This document shows, piece after piece, positions 5,316 to 12,830 of a stretch of DNA of 17,451 nt; the first letter of the stretch is position 1, and each line of letters starts with the position of its first letter. The position numbers and the translations under genes were made by a program. The stretch covers positions 1 to 17,451 of the forward strand of contig JAGGTW010000092.1 in NCBI GenBank assembly GCA_021163585.1. Reading direction: 5' to 3'. The stretch comes from Desulfurococcales archaeon (lineage in GTDB: Archaea; Thermoproteota; Thermoprotei_A; Sulfolobales; NBVN01). The notes beneath the pieces were generated by a model. The model saw only the letters and a program-made list of their open reading frames with translations, ran no database searches and was not told the origin of the DNA.

Positions 5316-8282
5316 TTATTTCTGTAGCTTTTCTTTAATTGATGCATGAGCTGCTGCCAGCCTAGCTACTATTATCCTGAATGGTGACGCACTCACGTAG
5401 TCTAGGCCTGCCTTATGTAGGAATTCTATTGATGCTGGATCACCGCCATGCTCTCCACATAAGCCCACCTCAAGCTTCGGGTTAACGGTCTTACCATTCT
5501 TCGTGCCATACTCAACCAGTTTACCAACACCTTTGGTGTCCAGCGTCTCGAATGGATTACTCCTGAGTACTTCTAACTCTAGGTACTGCGGCATGAACTT
5601 ATTCTCTACATCATCTCTGCTGAAGCTGAATGTTGCCTGAGTTAGGTCATTCGTTCCGAAGCTGAAGAACGCCACCTCCTTAGCTATTTCATCAGCTGTT
5701 AGGCAGGCTCTAACAGTCTCTATCATCGTGCCTACCAGGACTTCGTGCTCCTTGCCATCCTTAGTTCTGAAAGCATACGTGCCTGGTGCATCCTTTACAA
5801 TTAATTCGAAGCCGTGGTCCTTAGCTACGTCCTTAAGCACTGGCAGTATAGCTTTCTCTCTAACATACCTGATCTCATTGGCCTCTGCTACCTGTGGGAT
5901 CATTATCTCGAGTTTCGGATTGTGGCCCTCCTTGATCAGTTCTGCTGCCGCCTCGATCATTGCTCTAGCTAGGTAGTAGTATATTTCAGGGTAGGTAACA
6001 CCTACTCTGACGCCTCTGTGACCCATCATAGGGTTATGCTCCTTCAGTACAGTAACTCTCCTCAGAAGCTTTTCTAATTCAGTGATCCTTTCCTCATAGC
6101 TCTTGAGTAAGTCTGGTGTGATCTCCCTTACCGCTTCTGACGACTTCAGCGCGTAGTAGGCTATTCTCATTTCATACAGCTCCTTGAGAATCTCCTCTGG
6201 CGCTGGCAGAAACTCGTGAAGTGGTGGGTCAATCAATCTTATTACGACTGGTAGGCCGTCCATGATCTTCAGCATCTCCTTAAAGTCCGGCTTTATCATC
6301 TCCGCCAGCTTCTTCAAGTGCTCCTCCCTCTCCTCACTGGTCTCTGCTAAGATCACCTTCCTCAGCGCCTCAAGCCTCTCAGGCTTCCTAAACATTCTTT
6401 CAATTCTAAGTAGGCCTATTCCTTCCGCGCCGAACTTCCTCGCTATTGTGGCATCCTCAGGTACGTCAGCATTAGCTCTAACACCAAGCTTCCTGAACTC
6501 ATCTGCCCAGGCAAGAAGGGTTTGTAGCTCTGCTACTAACTCAGGAGCTATCGTGGGCACCTCCCCTACGTAAACGTTGCCTGTGTTTCCATCAATCGTG
6601 ATCCAGTCACCCTCCTTAACTACAACGTCGCCTACTCTGAACTCCTTTTTCTCATAGTCTATCTTAATTGCTTCAGCACCTACGACTGCTGGCTTGCCTA
6701 TTCCTCTTGCTACTACTGCTGCGTGTGAGGTCATTCCTCCCCTAGCCGTCAGTATGCCAACTGCTGCATAGAATCCGTGAACGTCGTCTGGCTTAGTCTC
6801 GACTCTGACAAGTATGACCTTCTTACCTTTTCTAGCCCAGTCAACCGCATCATCAGGATGGAATACTGCTTGACCGCTCACCGCACCTGGGGAAGCAGCC
6901 AAACCCCTTGCTATGGGTACTGCCTTAGCCTTAGGGTCAATTCTCGGGTAAAGTAGCTTGAGCACTACATCAGGCTTGACCTTAAGAACCGCCTCCTCCC
7001 TACTTATTATACCTTCATTAGCCATGTCTACAGCTGTTTTTACCCTAGCCATTGGAGTCATTTTAGCAGCTCTGTTCTGGAGGAAGTAAAGCCTGCCCTT
7101 CTCTATAGTGAACTCTATGTCCATAACATCCTTATTTAGCTTCTCAAGCTTCTTACCAGCCTCTATCAGCTCCTCGTATATTTTAGGCATCCTCTCCTTA
7201 AGCTCATCTAAGCTTAATGGAGTCCTAATACCTGCGACGACGTCTTCGCCCTGTGCGTTAGGCAGGAACTCACCGTATGGTTTGTTCTCACCTGATGCTG
7301 GGTCTCTGGTAAAGTACACACCAGTACCTGAGTCCCAGCCCATGTTACCGAACACCATGGTAACTATGTTTACCGCTGTACAGTCAGCAATGTCTGGTGT
7401 TATGTTGTTGGCGATCCTGTAGAATATGGCTCTCGGGTTCATCCAGGATCTGAAGACAGCCTTTATAGCTAGCTCCAGCTGCTTCCAGGGGTCGTGCGGG
7501 AATTCGCCTCTCTGCTCCTTAATTATCTTCTTGAATTCTTCTACGACCTTCTTCAGGTACTCGATAGCTAACCTCCATGAATTAGGAGCTGCGTCACTTG
7601 GTGGCTGAGCATCTAATCTCAACGAATATTTCGGGTACTTACTCTTTATTGCCTCAAGCTCATCAGGGTACTTACTCTCTACTTCCTTCCTGAATTCCTT
7701 GTCGTACTTCTCGAACGCCTCATCAAATACCTTCTCCTCAATACCTAGGACTATCCTTCCAAACATCTGCAGAAATCTCCTGTATGCGTCGTAAGCGAAC
7801 CACTCATTATTAGATAGTTTCGCAAGACCCTTAACGGTCTCGTCATTGAGACCTAGGTTGAGGACTGTGTCCATCATGCCTGGCATTGAGACAGCCGCAC
7901 CTGACCTGACAGATACTAGGAGTGGGTTCTCAACATAACCGAAGCCCTTACCAGTCTTCTCCTCTAATTTCTTCATGTGCTCCTTAACCTGCTCCATAAG
8001 CCCCTCAGGTAGGTCTAGGGAGTCTATAATCTCCCATATACGCTTAATTATCTCATCCCTAACACTTGGTGGAGGGTTCCTTTCAAGCTCCTTAACTAGC
8101 TTCTCCATCTCCTCCATCCGCGGCCCATAGAAGTCTCTACATGCTTCGGTAGTTATCGTAAAGCCTGGAGGTACTGGCAATCCCAGCTGGGTCATTTGGG
8201 CTAGTGATGATCCCTTACCACCAAGCAATTTCTTATTCTTCCAATCTCCCTCCTCAAAGGAGTATATGTACTTCTTAGTCAT
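5316..8282 (-). CDS. ppdK: Pyruvate, phosphate dikinase (long archaeal form)
   Basis: Interconverts pyruvate + ATP + Pi and phosphoenolpyruvate + AMP + PPi. Domain order is normal: an N-terminal ATP-grasp domain beginning KKLLGGKGSSLAQM and continuing through SVRSGAAVSMPGMMDTVLNL; the swivelling phosphohistidine domain with GGMTSHAAVVAR, phospho-acceptor H520; then a TIM-barrel PEP/pyruvate domain with GTNDLTQ and the acid/base C942 in VGLCGEHGGDP. At 988 residues it is about 100 longer than the well-studied bacterial enzyme (874). The offset is about 65 residues by the phosphohistidine and about 45 more by the active cysteine. One visible insert lies around residues 205-255, charged and helical, and another near APGTYAFRTKDGKEHEV. 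The start follows a GAGGGTG ribosome site. The PPi-using membrane pyrophosphatase at 12831 makes a metabolic partner. Direction (gluconeogenic or glycolytic) is not readable. Confidence 0.95.
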   Translation of the reverse strand: MTKKYIYSFEEGDWKNKKLLGGKGSSLAQMTQLGLPVPPGFTITTEACRDFYGPRMEEMEKLVKELERNPPPSVRDEIIKRIWEIIDSLDLPEGLMEQVKEHMKKLEEKTGKGFGYVENPLLVSVRSGAAVSMPGMMDTVLNLGLNDETVKGLAKLSNNEWFAYDAYRRFLQMFGRIVLGIEEKVFDEAFEKYDKEFRKEVESKYPDELEAIKSKYPKYSLRLDAQPPSDAAPNSWRLAIEYLKKVVEEFKKIIKEQRGEFPHDPWKQLELAIKAVFRSWMNPRAIFYRIANNITPDIADCTAVNIVTMVFGNMGWDSGTGVYFTRDPASGENKPYGEFLPNAQGEDVVAGIRTPLSLDELKERMPKIYEELIEAGKKLEKLNKDVMDIEFTIEKGRLYFLQNRAAKMTPMARVKTAVDMANEGIISREEAVLKVKPDVVLKLLYPRIDPKAKAVPIARGLAASPGAVSGQAVFHPDDAVDWARKGKKVILVRVETKPDDVHGFYAAVGILTARGGMTSHAAVVARGIGKPAVVGAEAIKIDYEKKEFRVGDVVVKEGDWITIDGNTGNVYVGEVPTIAPELVAELQTLLAWADEFRKLGVRANADVPEDATIARKFGAEGIGLLRIERMFRKPERLEALRKVILAETSEEREEHLKKLAEMIKPDFKEMLKIMDGLPVVIRLIDPPLHEFLPAPEEILKELYEMRIAYYALKSSEAVREITPDLLKSYEERITELEKLLRRVTVLKEHNPMMGHRGVRVGVTYPEIYYYLARAMIEAAAELIKEGHNPKLEIMIPQVAEANEIRYVREKAILPVLKDVAKDHGFELIVKDAPGTYAFRTKDGKEHEVLVGTMIETVRACLTADEIAKEVAFFSFGTNDLTQATFSFSRDDVENKFMPQYLELEVLRSNPFETLDTKGVGKLVEYGTKNGKTVNPKLEVGLCGEHGGDPASIEFLHKAGLDYVSASPFRIIVARLAAAHASIKEKLQK

Positions 8283-8323
8283 ACTTACACCCTCTGCTAC
8301 GATCAGAAAACAGAATATGTAAG

Positions 8324-8334
8324 CAATTAAAAAC
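8324..8334 (-). promoter_or_regulatory. Likely TATA box of ppdK
   Basis: On the minus strand GTTTTTAATTG lies about 45 bases upstream of the ATG, leaving a leader of about 20 bases with the GAGGGTG ribosome site. The rest of the 205-base gap 8283-8487 shows no gene. Confidence 0.35.
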
Positions 8335-8487
8335 TTGTTTAATGCATTCTACATTAAATCTGTCATGAGCTCCCGCTATTCTCAAAATGAAGCATTTGAT
8401 AACTGCTCTTAGCACAGTTGCGACTCCAGTACTTTAAACTCAATAAACACTACTAATATTATTCCCAGATACAAGATTATAGTTTCA

Positions 8488-9951
8488 CTAACTGGGCTCT
8501 ACGTATTTTACTTCAACTCTAAAAGCTATTCGCGCTACCCCACTCAACCAATCCCATAGAATCTTAAGTATCTTACACCACCTCCTGGCAACATAGATAG
8601 TATTGGCTAAGGGTGTGGTCAGGTAGTGTATGATTATGAAGAGCACTGTGTAAAGCATTGGAGTCACTTGAACCATGTAGAAGCTGTACTGGGTCTTAAC
8701 CCCTACAACCCATGCAATAATGTACATTAAGTAAGTTCCCCACGCATAAATAAATACACTGCCCCTGTCAGGCAATGACCTAATTACCGGGAGTATAAAC
8801 AATGATAGCGCTGATGTCAGAAGGTAAATATATATGTTACCTCTAGCTACTAGGTCTGCTACCCACTCGCCCCTAACTTTATCATAAGCATAATGCAGAA
8901 CAAATGAGTTCCTACCTACCAGCCAGTCCCAGGGCATGGCTTGCGGAGGGCCCCCAGTAGTTTTTATGCTTAAGTGCCAGCGGAAAGCTCCTTCAACTGA
9001 ATTGCTCCACCAGTTCATGAGGCCTTCATGGACTATTATAGGTACTGCCAGGACAATAAAAACCGCTATTGAGGTGTAGAGAAAGAAGAGTAGGACCTTG
9101 GCGGGCACCTCTTTTCTCACCCACTCAATGAGTCCTGGAACACCAGCAAACGCACCACTAAACTTACTTGAAAAAGCCAGTGCCAATGCTAAAGCCGCCC
9201 CGCCCAATGAATTCCTTAGTGTTGAGTACAGTGTTAAGTAGGTAAATAGCGCGACGTAAATATCTAACATGGCCACCATACTCATGGATCTAAATAGCGG
9301 GTCTAATGCTGTTGCCAGAGCAGCTATGACGCCCAGCAGTCCTCCTACTTCATCACGAATCACTAGTTTCAACGTAAGGTATATCAGTACGAGTATCACA
9401 GTGCCTGACAGAATCGACGGTATCCTCCAGCTTACCGGGTCATCACCCAGCACCATTACGGAAAGAGCTATCAAATACTTACCTAGGGGCGGGTGTTCGT
9501 AGTTCATGTAATCCACAATATCCTTAGAATTTGGGTAGCAATACCCCACTATGCAGCGTTTTACGTGGGGTAACATACGTGCAGCACTTAAATTGTTACT
9601 TGGTATGTCAGCACACACTGCTGGAAGAAAATTCCCATCTTCTTTGTACTTATAGTAATTAACCCCCTTAATTACAGTGCCTCCAAGGTTCTTGATTCCC
9701 TCCTTAATCTCAGCCTCCCACATGCTGTAAACAAATGAATTAAGTGGAGTCTCAAGAATTAGATTTACTCTAGTCCCGTTCCAGCGCCCACGAAGAGTGG
9801 CGTTAAAGTACTTTAAGAGAATATTTCTTGAAGCGCTAACGTACCAGCACTCATCAGATATATAGTCATCGATACCTGAAACATAACTTACACAGTATGC
9901 AGCATAACCTACAACAACTACTGCAAGCACTACCAATTCAACTAAAGTCAA
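8488..9951 (-). CDS. GT39/PMT-like membrane glycosyltransferase (dolichyl-phosphate mannosyltransferase family)
   Basis: A 487-residue GT-C fold membrane protein that should transfer a sugar from a polyprenyl-phosphate carrier on the outer face of the membrane. The first helix (about 5-24) leads to YISDECWYV with the D33-E34 catalytic pair, and MNYEHPPLGKYLIAL (149-163) is the PMT motif. About eight more hydrophobic segments follow between 165 and 450. PPQAMPWDWLV near 340 resembles the later PMT loop motif. The loop between the DE pair and EHPPLGK is about 115 residues, far longer than in fungal or bacterial PMTs, and carries C113, C133 and C138. The start is TTG 9951; upstream codons back to a stop encode basic residues but contain no usual start. 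The acceptor (protein or lipid) is unknown. It is probably a single-gene transcript. Confidence 0.8.
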   Translation of the reverse strand: MTLVELVVLAVVVVGYAAYCVSYVSGIDDYISDECWYVSASRNILLKYFNATLRGRWNGTRVNLILETPLNSFVYSMWEAEIKEGIKNLGGTVIKGVNYYKYKEDGNFLPAVCADIPSNNLSAARMLPHVKRCIVGYCYPNSKDIVDYMNYEHPPLGKYLIALSVMVLGDDPVSWRIPSILSGTVILVLIYLTLKLVIRDEVGGLLGVIAALATALDPLFRSMSMVAMLDIYVALFTYLTLYSTLRNSLGGAALALALAFSSKFSGAFAGVPGLIEWVRKEVPAKVLLFFLYTSIAVFIVLAVPIIVHEGLMNWWSNSVEGAFRWHLSIKTTGGPPQAMPWDWLVGRNSFVLHYAYDKVRGEWVADLVARGNIYIYLLTSALSLFILPVIRSLPDRGSVFIYAWGTYLMYIIAWVVGVKTQYSFYMVQVTPMLYTVLFIIIHYLTTPLANTIYVARRWCKILKILWDWLSGVARIAFRVEVKYVEPS

Positions 9952-10272
9952 TATTTTCCTGCGTCTACTACTTGCCTCCGTCCTTAATCCCTAAATACAT
10001 TGTTCAACCAAAATAAGTTTCTTCCTCCACGTAACTCTATTAAGAAGTAAGGGAACAAGTTGTAACAATTCATGTTTTTCATTCACTATCGCAGGGCGTC
10101 ATCATTACTTTAATTAGCTATCGCTTAAGTTCAGTGTCGGAGGTTCTGCACATCAAGTATATGTTTGAATATCTGTTTTAAACTTGACAGTTTTGATTAG
10201 TACATCCTGATATTCAACACTAAGTAAAAAGTACGGTATTATTATTTAATGACCTGAAAAAGAATGTTGTTC
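9952..10272. other. Intergenic gap with no recognisable gene
   Basis: This 321-base AT-rich gap lies between the PMT-like gene and the DUF5679 gene. Both strands are full of stops, the longest ATG/GTG frames are about 15 codons, and no tRNA-like or C/D-box structure was seen. It should contain the PMT-like promoter and the DUF5679 terminator. Confidence 0.5.
10257..10261 (-). terminator. T5 terminator of the DUF5679 gene
   Basis: AAAAA on the plus strand gives TTCTTTTTCAGG on the minus strand, 11 bases beyond the stop codon. There is no stem. Confidence 0.35.
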
Positions 10273-10425
10273 CTACTTCCTCTTAGAGCTGACAAACACG
10301 TATACTGTCGTTCCGCAGTTGGGACACTTCCCTCTTATAGCTTTCCTACCATTCTTTAGAGTTACTTCCTCAGGACTCCTGAGGTCTACTTTCTTCCTGC
10401 ACTTTACACAAAAGCCCACGACCAT
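10273..10425 (-). CDS. Small zinc-ribbon protein, DUF5679-like
   Basis: An intact 50-codon frame from ATG 10425 to TAG 10273. It begins MVVGFCVKCRKKVDLRSPEE and contains a second pair, GKCPNCGTTVYV. The two CXXC pairs (C6/C9 and C34/C37) make a zinc ribbon, and EVTLKNGRKAIRG between them matches the DUF5679 family of tiny archaeal zinc ribbons. Function is not established for the family; similar ribbons serve in transcription, translation or as protein-interaction tags. It is transcribed away from AHCY, with a TTTTTATTA element on the minus strand near 10460-10470 as a possible TATA box, and a T5 run follows the stop. The charged lysine/arginine-rich tail SSKRK is compatible with nucleic-acid binding. 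The coding assignment is firm; the role is open. Confidence 0.82.
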   Translation of the reverse strand: MVVGFCVKCRKKVDLRSPEEVTLKNGRKAIRGKCPNCGTTVYVFVSSKRK

Positions 10426-10658
10426 AGCTGAACCCTCATTTAATTTTACGAATGTATGGGTAATAAAAATTTTGTGGAGCTCACCCTTGTATGTAATAGT
10501 ATACTCTCATTTACTGCAGTGATACCGACGAATTACTTATCTGCCTATGGCTTTAGTATTCATAATCACTTTTTCATGATTTGAAGCTAGTTTCTATTGC
10601 TGATTCTGCCCCTCAAGTAGCAGTTCATTAACTGATTCATGAGACCGAGTGGACCGGA

Positions 10659-10680
10659 AGTAAAATATCCTTAATTATTT
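10659..10680 (+). promoter_or_regulatory. Promoter region of ahcY (TATA-like)
   Basis: AGTAAAATATCC and TTAATTATTT are overlapping TATA candidates 30-50 bases before ATG 10710, with a GGTGAT ribosome site at 10700-10705. No SAH-sensing RNA structure was recognised. Confidence 0.35.
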
Positions 10681-10709
10681 CTAATGCGAACTATAGCTGT
10701 GGTGATAGC

Positions 10710-11963
10710 ATGGAATTTAAAATCAAAGATGCTGGCTTAGCCAAGGAGGGCTGGACTCAGATCGAGTGGGCTGAGAGGCATATGCCAGTTCTAATGAAGA
10801 TTAGGAAGGAGTTTGAAGAGGATAAGCCTTTAGCCGGGATCAGGATAGCCGCAGTTCTGCACGTTACGAAGGAAACTGCAGCACTTGTTAGGACTTTAAG
10901 GGCTGGTGGTGCTGAAGTATGGCTTGCAGGAAGCAACCCACTCTCAACACAGGATGAAGTAGCTGCAGCCTTGGTTGAGGAAGGAATCAGGGTATTTGCT
11001 TGGAGGGGCCAGACACCTGACGAATACCATTGGTGTATTGAAAGAATCGCATCGTCATACCCACATATAGTTATGGATGACGGAGCAGATCTCCACGCAT
11101 ACTTACACAGCAGGGGATCTGATGTTGGGAAGAAAGTAATCGGCGGTACCGAAGAAACTACGACGGGTGTGGTGCGGTTGAAGGTGCTGGAGAGGGATAG
11201 GAAACTTCTATATCCTGTGATAGCAGTGAATAACGCATTAACTAAGTACTTATTTGATAATAGATACGGGACCGGGCAGTCAGCTATAGATGGTATATTG
11301 AGATCCACTAACACATTACTAGCAGGTAAGGTTGTGGTTGTTGCAGGTTATGGGTGGGTAGGCAGAGGTATTGCTATGAGAGCGCGCGGTATGGGTGCAA
11401 GAGTAATTGTCACCGAGGTTAGCCCTCTGCGAGCGCTAGAGGCCGTCATGGACGGCTATGAAGTAAAGCCCATGGCCGAGGCTGCTAAGATAGGTGACAT
11501 TTTCATTACAGCAACGGGAAACAAGGATGTGGTAAGGACTGAGCACTTTCAGTTAATGAAGAATGGAGCCATGCTAGCCAACGCAGGACACTTTAATGTT
11601 GAGATAGATGTAAGAGGTCTGGAGGCAATAGCTGTCAGTAAGAGAGTTGTAAGAAAATACGTAACTGAGTATGTCTTAAGGGACGGCAGGAGACTCTACC
11701 TAATAGCTGAAGGGAGGCTTGTCAACTTAGTAGCTGCTGAAGGTCACCCAAGTGAGGTCATGGATATGAGCTTCGCTAATCAGGCATTTTCAGTTAGGTA
11801 CTTAATTGAAAATAAAGGTAATCTCCCTGCTAAAGTATACAACGTACCCAGCAGTATTGATGAGCATGTTGCAAGACTAAAATTAGAATCTATGGATATC
11901 AAGATAGATAGCTTAACTCAGGAGCAGAGAGAATATCTAAGCAGCTGGCAACTAGGGACGTAA
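10710..11963 (+). CDS. ahcY: S-adenosylhomocysteine hydrolase
   Basis: Hydrolyses S-adenosylhomocysteine to adenosine and homocysteine with tightly bound NAD, clearing the product of methyltransferases. At 417 residues it is the compact archaeal type. Substrate-domain motifs include LHVTKETAALVRTL, SNPLSTQDEVAAAL, DDGADLH and GGTEETTTGV. NNALTKYLFDNRYGTGQS leads into the NAD Rossmann domain with G213-Y-G215-W-V-G218. TATGNKDVV and NAGHFNVEID follow, and AAEGHPSEVMDMSFANQA completes the set. The lysine-tyrosine tail of bacterial and animal enzymes, which reaches into the neighbouring subunit, is absent, as expected for this group. ATG 10710 has GGTGAT a few bases upstream. It stands alone as a transcription unit, and a 12-bp palindrome overlaps its stop. 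Confidence 0.97.
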   Translation: MEFKIKDAGLAKEGWTQIEWAERHMPVLMKIRKEFEEDKPLAGIRIAAVLHVTKETAALVRTLRAGGAEVWLAGSNPLSTQDEVAAALVEEGIRVFAWRGQTPDEYHWCIERIASSYPHIVMDDGADLHAYLHSRGSDVGKKVIGGTEETTTGVVRLKVLERDRKLLYPVIAVNNALTKYLFDNRYGTGQSAIDGILRSTNTLLAGKVVVVAGYGWVGRGIAMRARGMGARVIVTEVSPLRALEAVMDGYEVKPMAEAAKIGDIFITATGNKDVVRTEHFQLMKNGAMLANAGHFNVEIDVRGLEAIAVSKRVVRKYVTEYVLRDGRRLYLIAEGRLVNLVAAEGHPSEVMDMSFANQAFSVRYLIENKGNLPAKVYNVPSSIDEHVARLKLESMDIKIDSLTQEQREYLSSWQLGT

Positions 11964-11969
11964 TTACGT
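11958..11969. repeat. 12-bp perfect palindrome at the ahcY stop
   Basis: ACGTAATTACGT reads the same on both strands and includes the TAA stop of ahcY. It has no loop, so it is more like a protein site or chance than an RNA hairpin. It is followed by another TACGTAC. Confidence 0.35.
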
Positions 11970-12015
11970 ACGTCAAGTTAAGAACCGTTCAAGACTACAT
12001 TGGCCTAAGGTAAAA

Positions 12016-12138
12016 CTAGTCAGAGCTAGCGGCACATATTTTAACACACTCGGAGACGCAATCTAGGAATTCCCTTCCTTTTTTACCCGAGCAGTAATCC
12101 ATGCACGTTTCCTCGCATTTCAATGTTTTAGACTTCAT
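12016..12138 (-). CDS. 40-residue cysteine-rich protein with twin CX3CX3C motifs
   Basis: A 40-codon frame from ATG 12138 to TAG 12016 on the minus strand. Cysteines are at 8, 12, 16 and 27, 31, 35: two identical CX3CX3C blocks (CEETCMDYC and CVSECVKIC) separated by ten residues containing SGKKGREFLD. Spacing of three between cysteines puts them on one face of a helix, so the natural reading is a helix-turn-helix hairpin whose faces are joined by disulfides or bind metal. Twin CX3C proteins of this general design are known as mitochondrial small Tim proteins, and CX9C relatives also exist; I do not recognise a family for this one. There is no signal peptide. GAGG lies about 12 bases upstream of the ATG. 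The regular cysteine spacing and the charged codons argue against chance. It converges on ahcY. Confidence 0.6.
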   Translation of the reverse strand: MKSKTLKCEETCMDYCSGKKGREFLDCVSECVKICAASSD

Positions 12139-12236
12139 CCTTGAGCCTCGAAGAAGGATATAGTTTCTCCTTAATAAGCCTTAAACCACGAATTTTTATT
12201 ACTTGATCTTCCTGAAACAACTCTTTTTTAAACAAT

Positions 12237-12431
12237 CTAAGGCAACTCACATAAATATACATCTTCTAACATGCCTTGTTCATTAAAGAATTCATATTCT
12301 GCAACTAAGTTCCAGTACGTTAGCAGTTTTCCTAAGATTGATTTAACTATTATTTTAATTGCCCTACCTACTGTTCCAGTTAATTGAGTAGCGCAAGGAA
12401 TATTGAGTTGAGTATATTTTAATAAACCTTC
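12237..12431 (-). pseudogene. Protein-like open frame without a start codon (possible remnant)
   Basis: A 64-sense-codon stretch between stops on the minus strand. It has no ATG, GTG or TTG except an ATG 12 codons from the end. The middle, GRAIKIIVKSILGKLLTYW, reads as an amphipathic helix, and the C-terminal part EYEFFNEQGMLEDVYLCELP has the aromatic and acidic content of a real protein. It sits on the same strand as, and upstream of, the cysteine-rich gene. It may be the tail of a decayed gene, a gene with an unusual start such as ATT or ATA, or simply a chance open frame in AT-rich DNA. No family is recognised. Confidence 0.22.
12412..12421 (+). promoter_or_regulatory. Likely TATA box of the DUF2283 gene
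   Basis: GTATATTTTAATAAA lies 38-47 bases before the GTG start, with GGTGGT at 12449-12454 as ribosome site. A short leader is predicted. Confidence 0.4.
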
Positions 12432-12458
12432 CTATCAACACAGAAGCGGTGGTTCGAT

Positions 12459-12674
12459 GTGAACAGGAGTAGGTGGCTGATTGGTGATATTAACAACATA
12501 TGGTTTGAATATGATAGGCAAAACGACATTCTGTACATAAATTTTGGGTACGATATAGAGGACGCTGATGAATCATTCCTTACAGAAAATGATATCGCCA
12601 TAAGAATAAAAAACGGAAAGGTGGTTTCTATTACAGTCTTTGACTTTACGAAAAGAATAGGCTTGGAAGTCTGA
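12459..12674 (+). CDS. DUF2283 family protein
   Basis: A 71-residue protein that fits DUF2283: FEYDRQNDILYINFGYD gives the typical Y-D-x-x-x-D-x-L-Y-I-x-F strand pair. A short linker rich in Asp and Glu follows, then ENDIAIRIKNGKVVSITVFDFTKRIG, matching the family end in which a regulated or membrane-proximal strand is followed by a helix. These are small beta-rich proteins of unknown function, often solitary or beside toxin-antitoxin-like genes. No partner toxin is seen here. GTG 12459 is the start because ATG two bases earlier runs straight into a stop and GGTGGT lies 4-10 bases upstream. It ends before a hairpin at 12686-12725 and converges on the pyrophosphatase. Confidence 0.78.
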   Translation: MNRSRWLIGDINNIWFEYDRQNDILYINFGYDIEDADESFLTENDIAIRIKNGKVVSITVFDFTKRIGLEV

Positions 12675-12685
12675 TTTCAGAACGT

Positions 12686-12725
12686 AAAGTGCCTACTTTC
12701 CCATAGCCTAGGATAGGGGCACTTT
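12686..12725. terminator. Inverted repeat between convergent DUF2283 and hppA genes
   Basis: The 8-bp arms AAAGTGCC (12686-12693) and GGCACTTT (12718-12725) are perfectly complementary, and a further CCTA/TAGG pairing (12707-12710 with 12714-12717) can form inside the loop. It lies 12 bases past the DUF2283 stop and about 105 bases beyond the hppA stop. Its position suggests a structure at the 3' ends of both transcripts; classic U-tracts are lacking. Confidence 0.45.
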
Positions 12726-12830
12726 GATTGTAAAGGAATTGTCCTTACGCTAAAAGTATTGCTTTCTTCTTGAAGTTCTTGAGGTCTCTGCTGAATGACC
12801 GGACATTGCCCAAGACTGCAACTAATTCTA

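Noticed and set aside
8341..8460. Short plus-strand frames of 15-16 codons in the ppdK-PMT gap
   Set aside because: Too short, no ribosome sites, and no recognisable pattern.
10757..11314. Long minus-strand open frame of 185 codons inside ahcY
   Set aside because: The opposite strand encodes a full set of AHCY motifs; the antisense frame has serine-rich, low-complexity composition and no family resemblance.
12741..12830. Minus-strand frame directly after hppA reading VIELVAVLGNVRSFSRDL and onward to a stop
   Set aside because: It looks protein-like but has no ATG, only a late TTG leaving 22 codons, and no ribosome site; chance is the simpler explanation.
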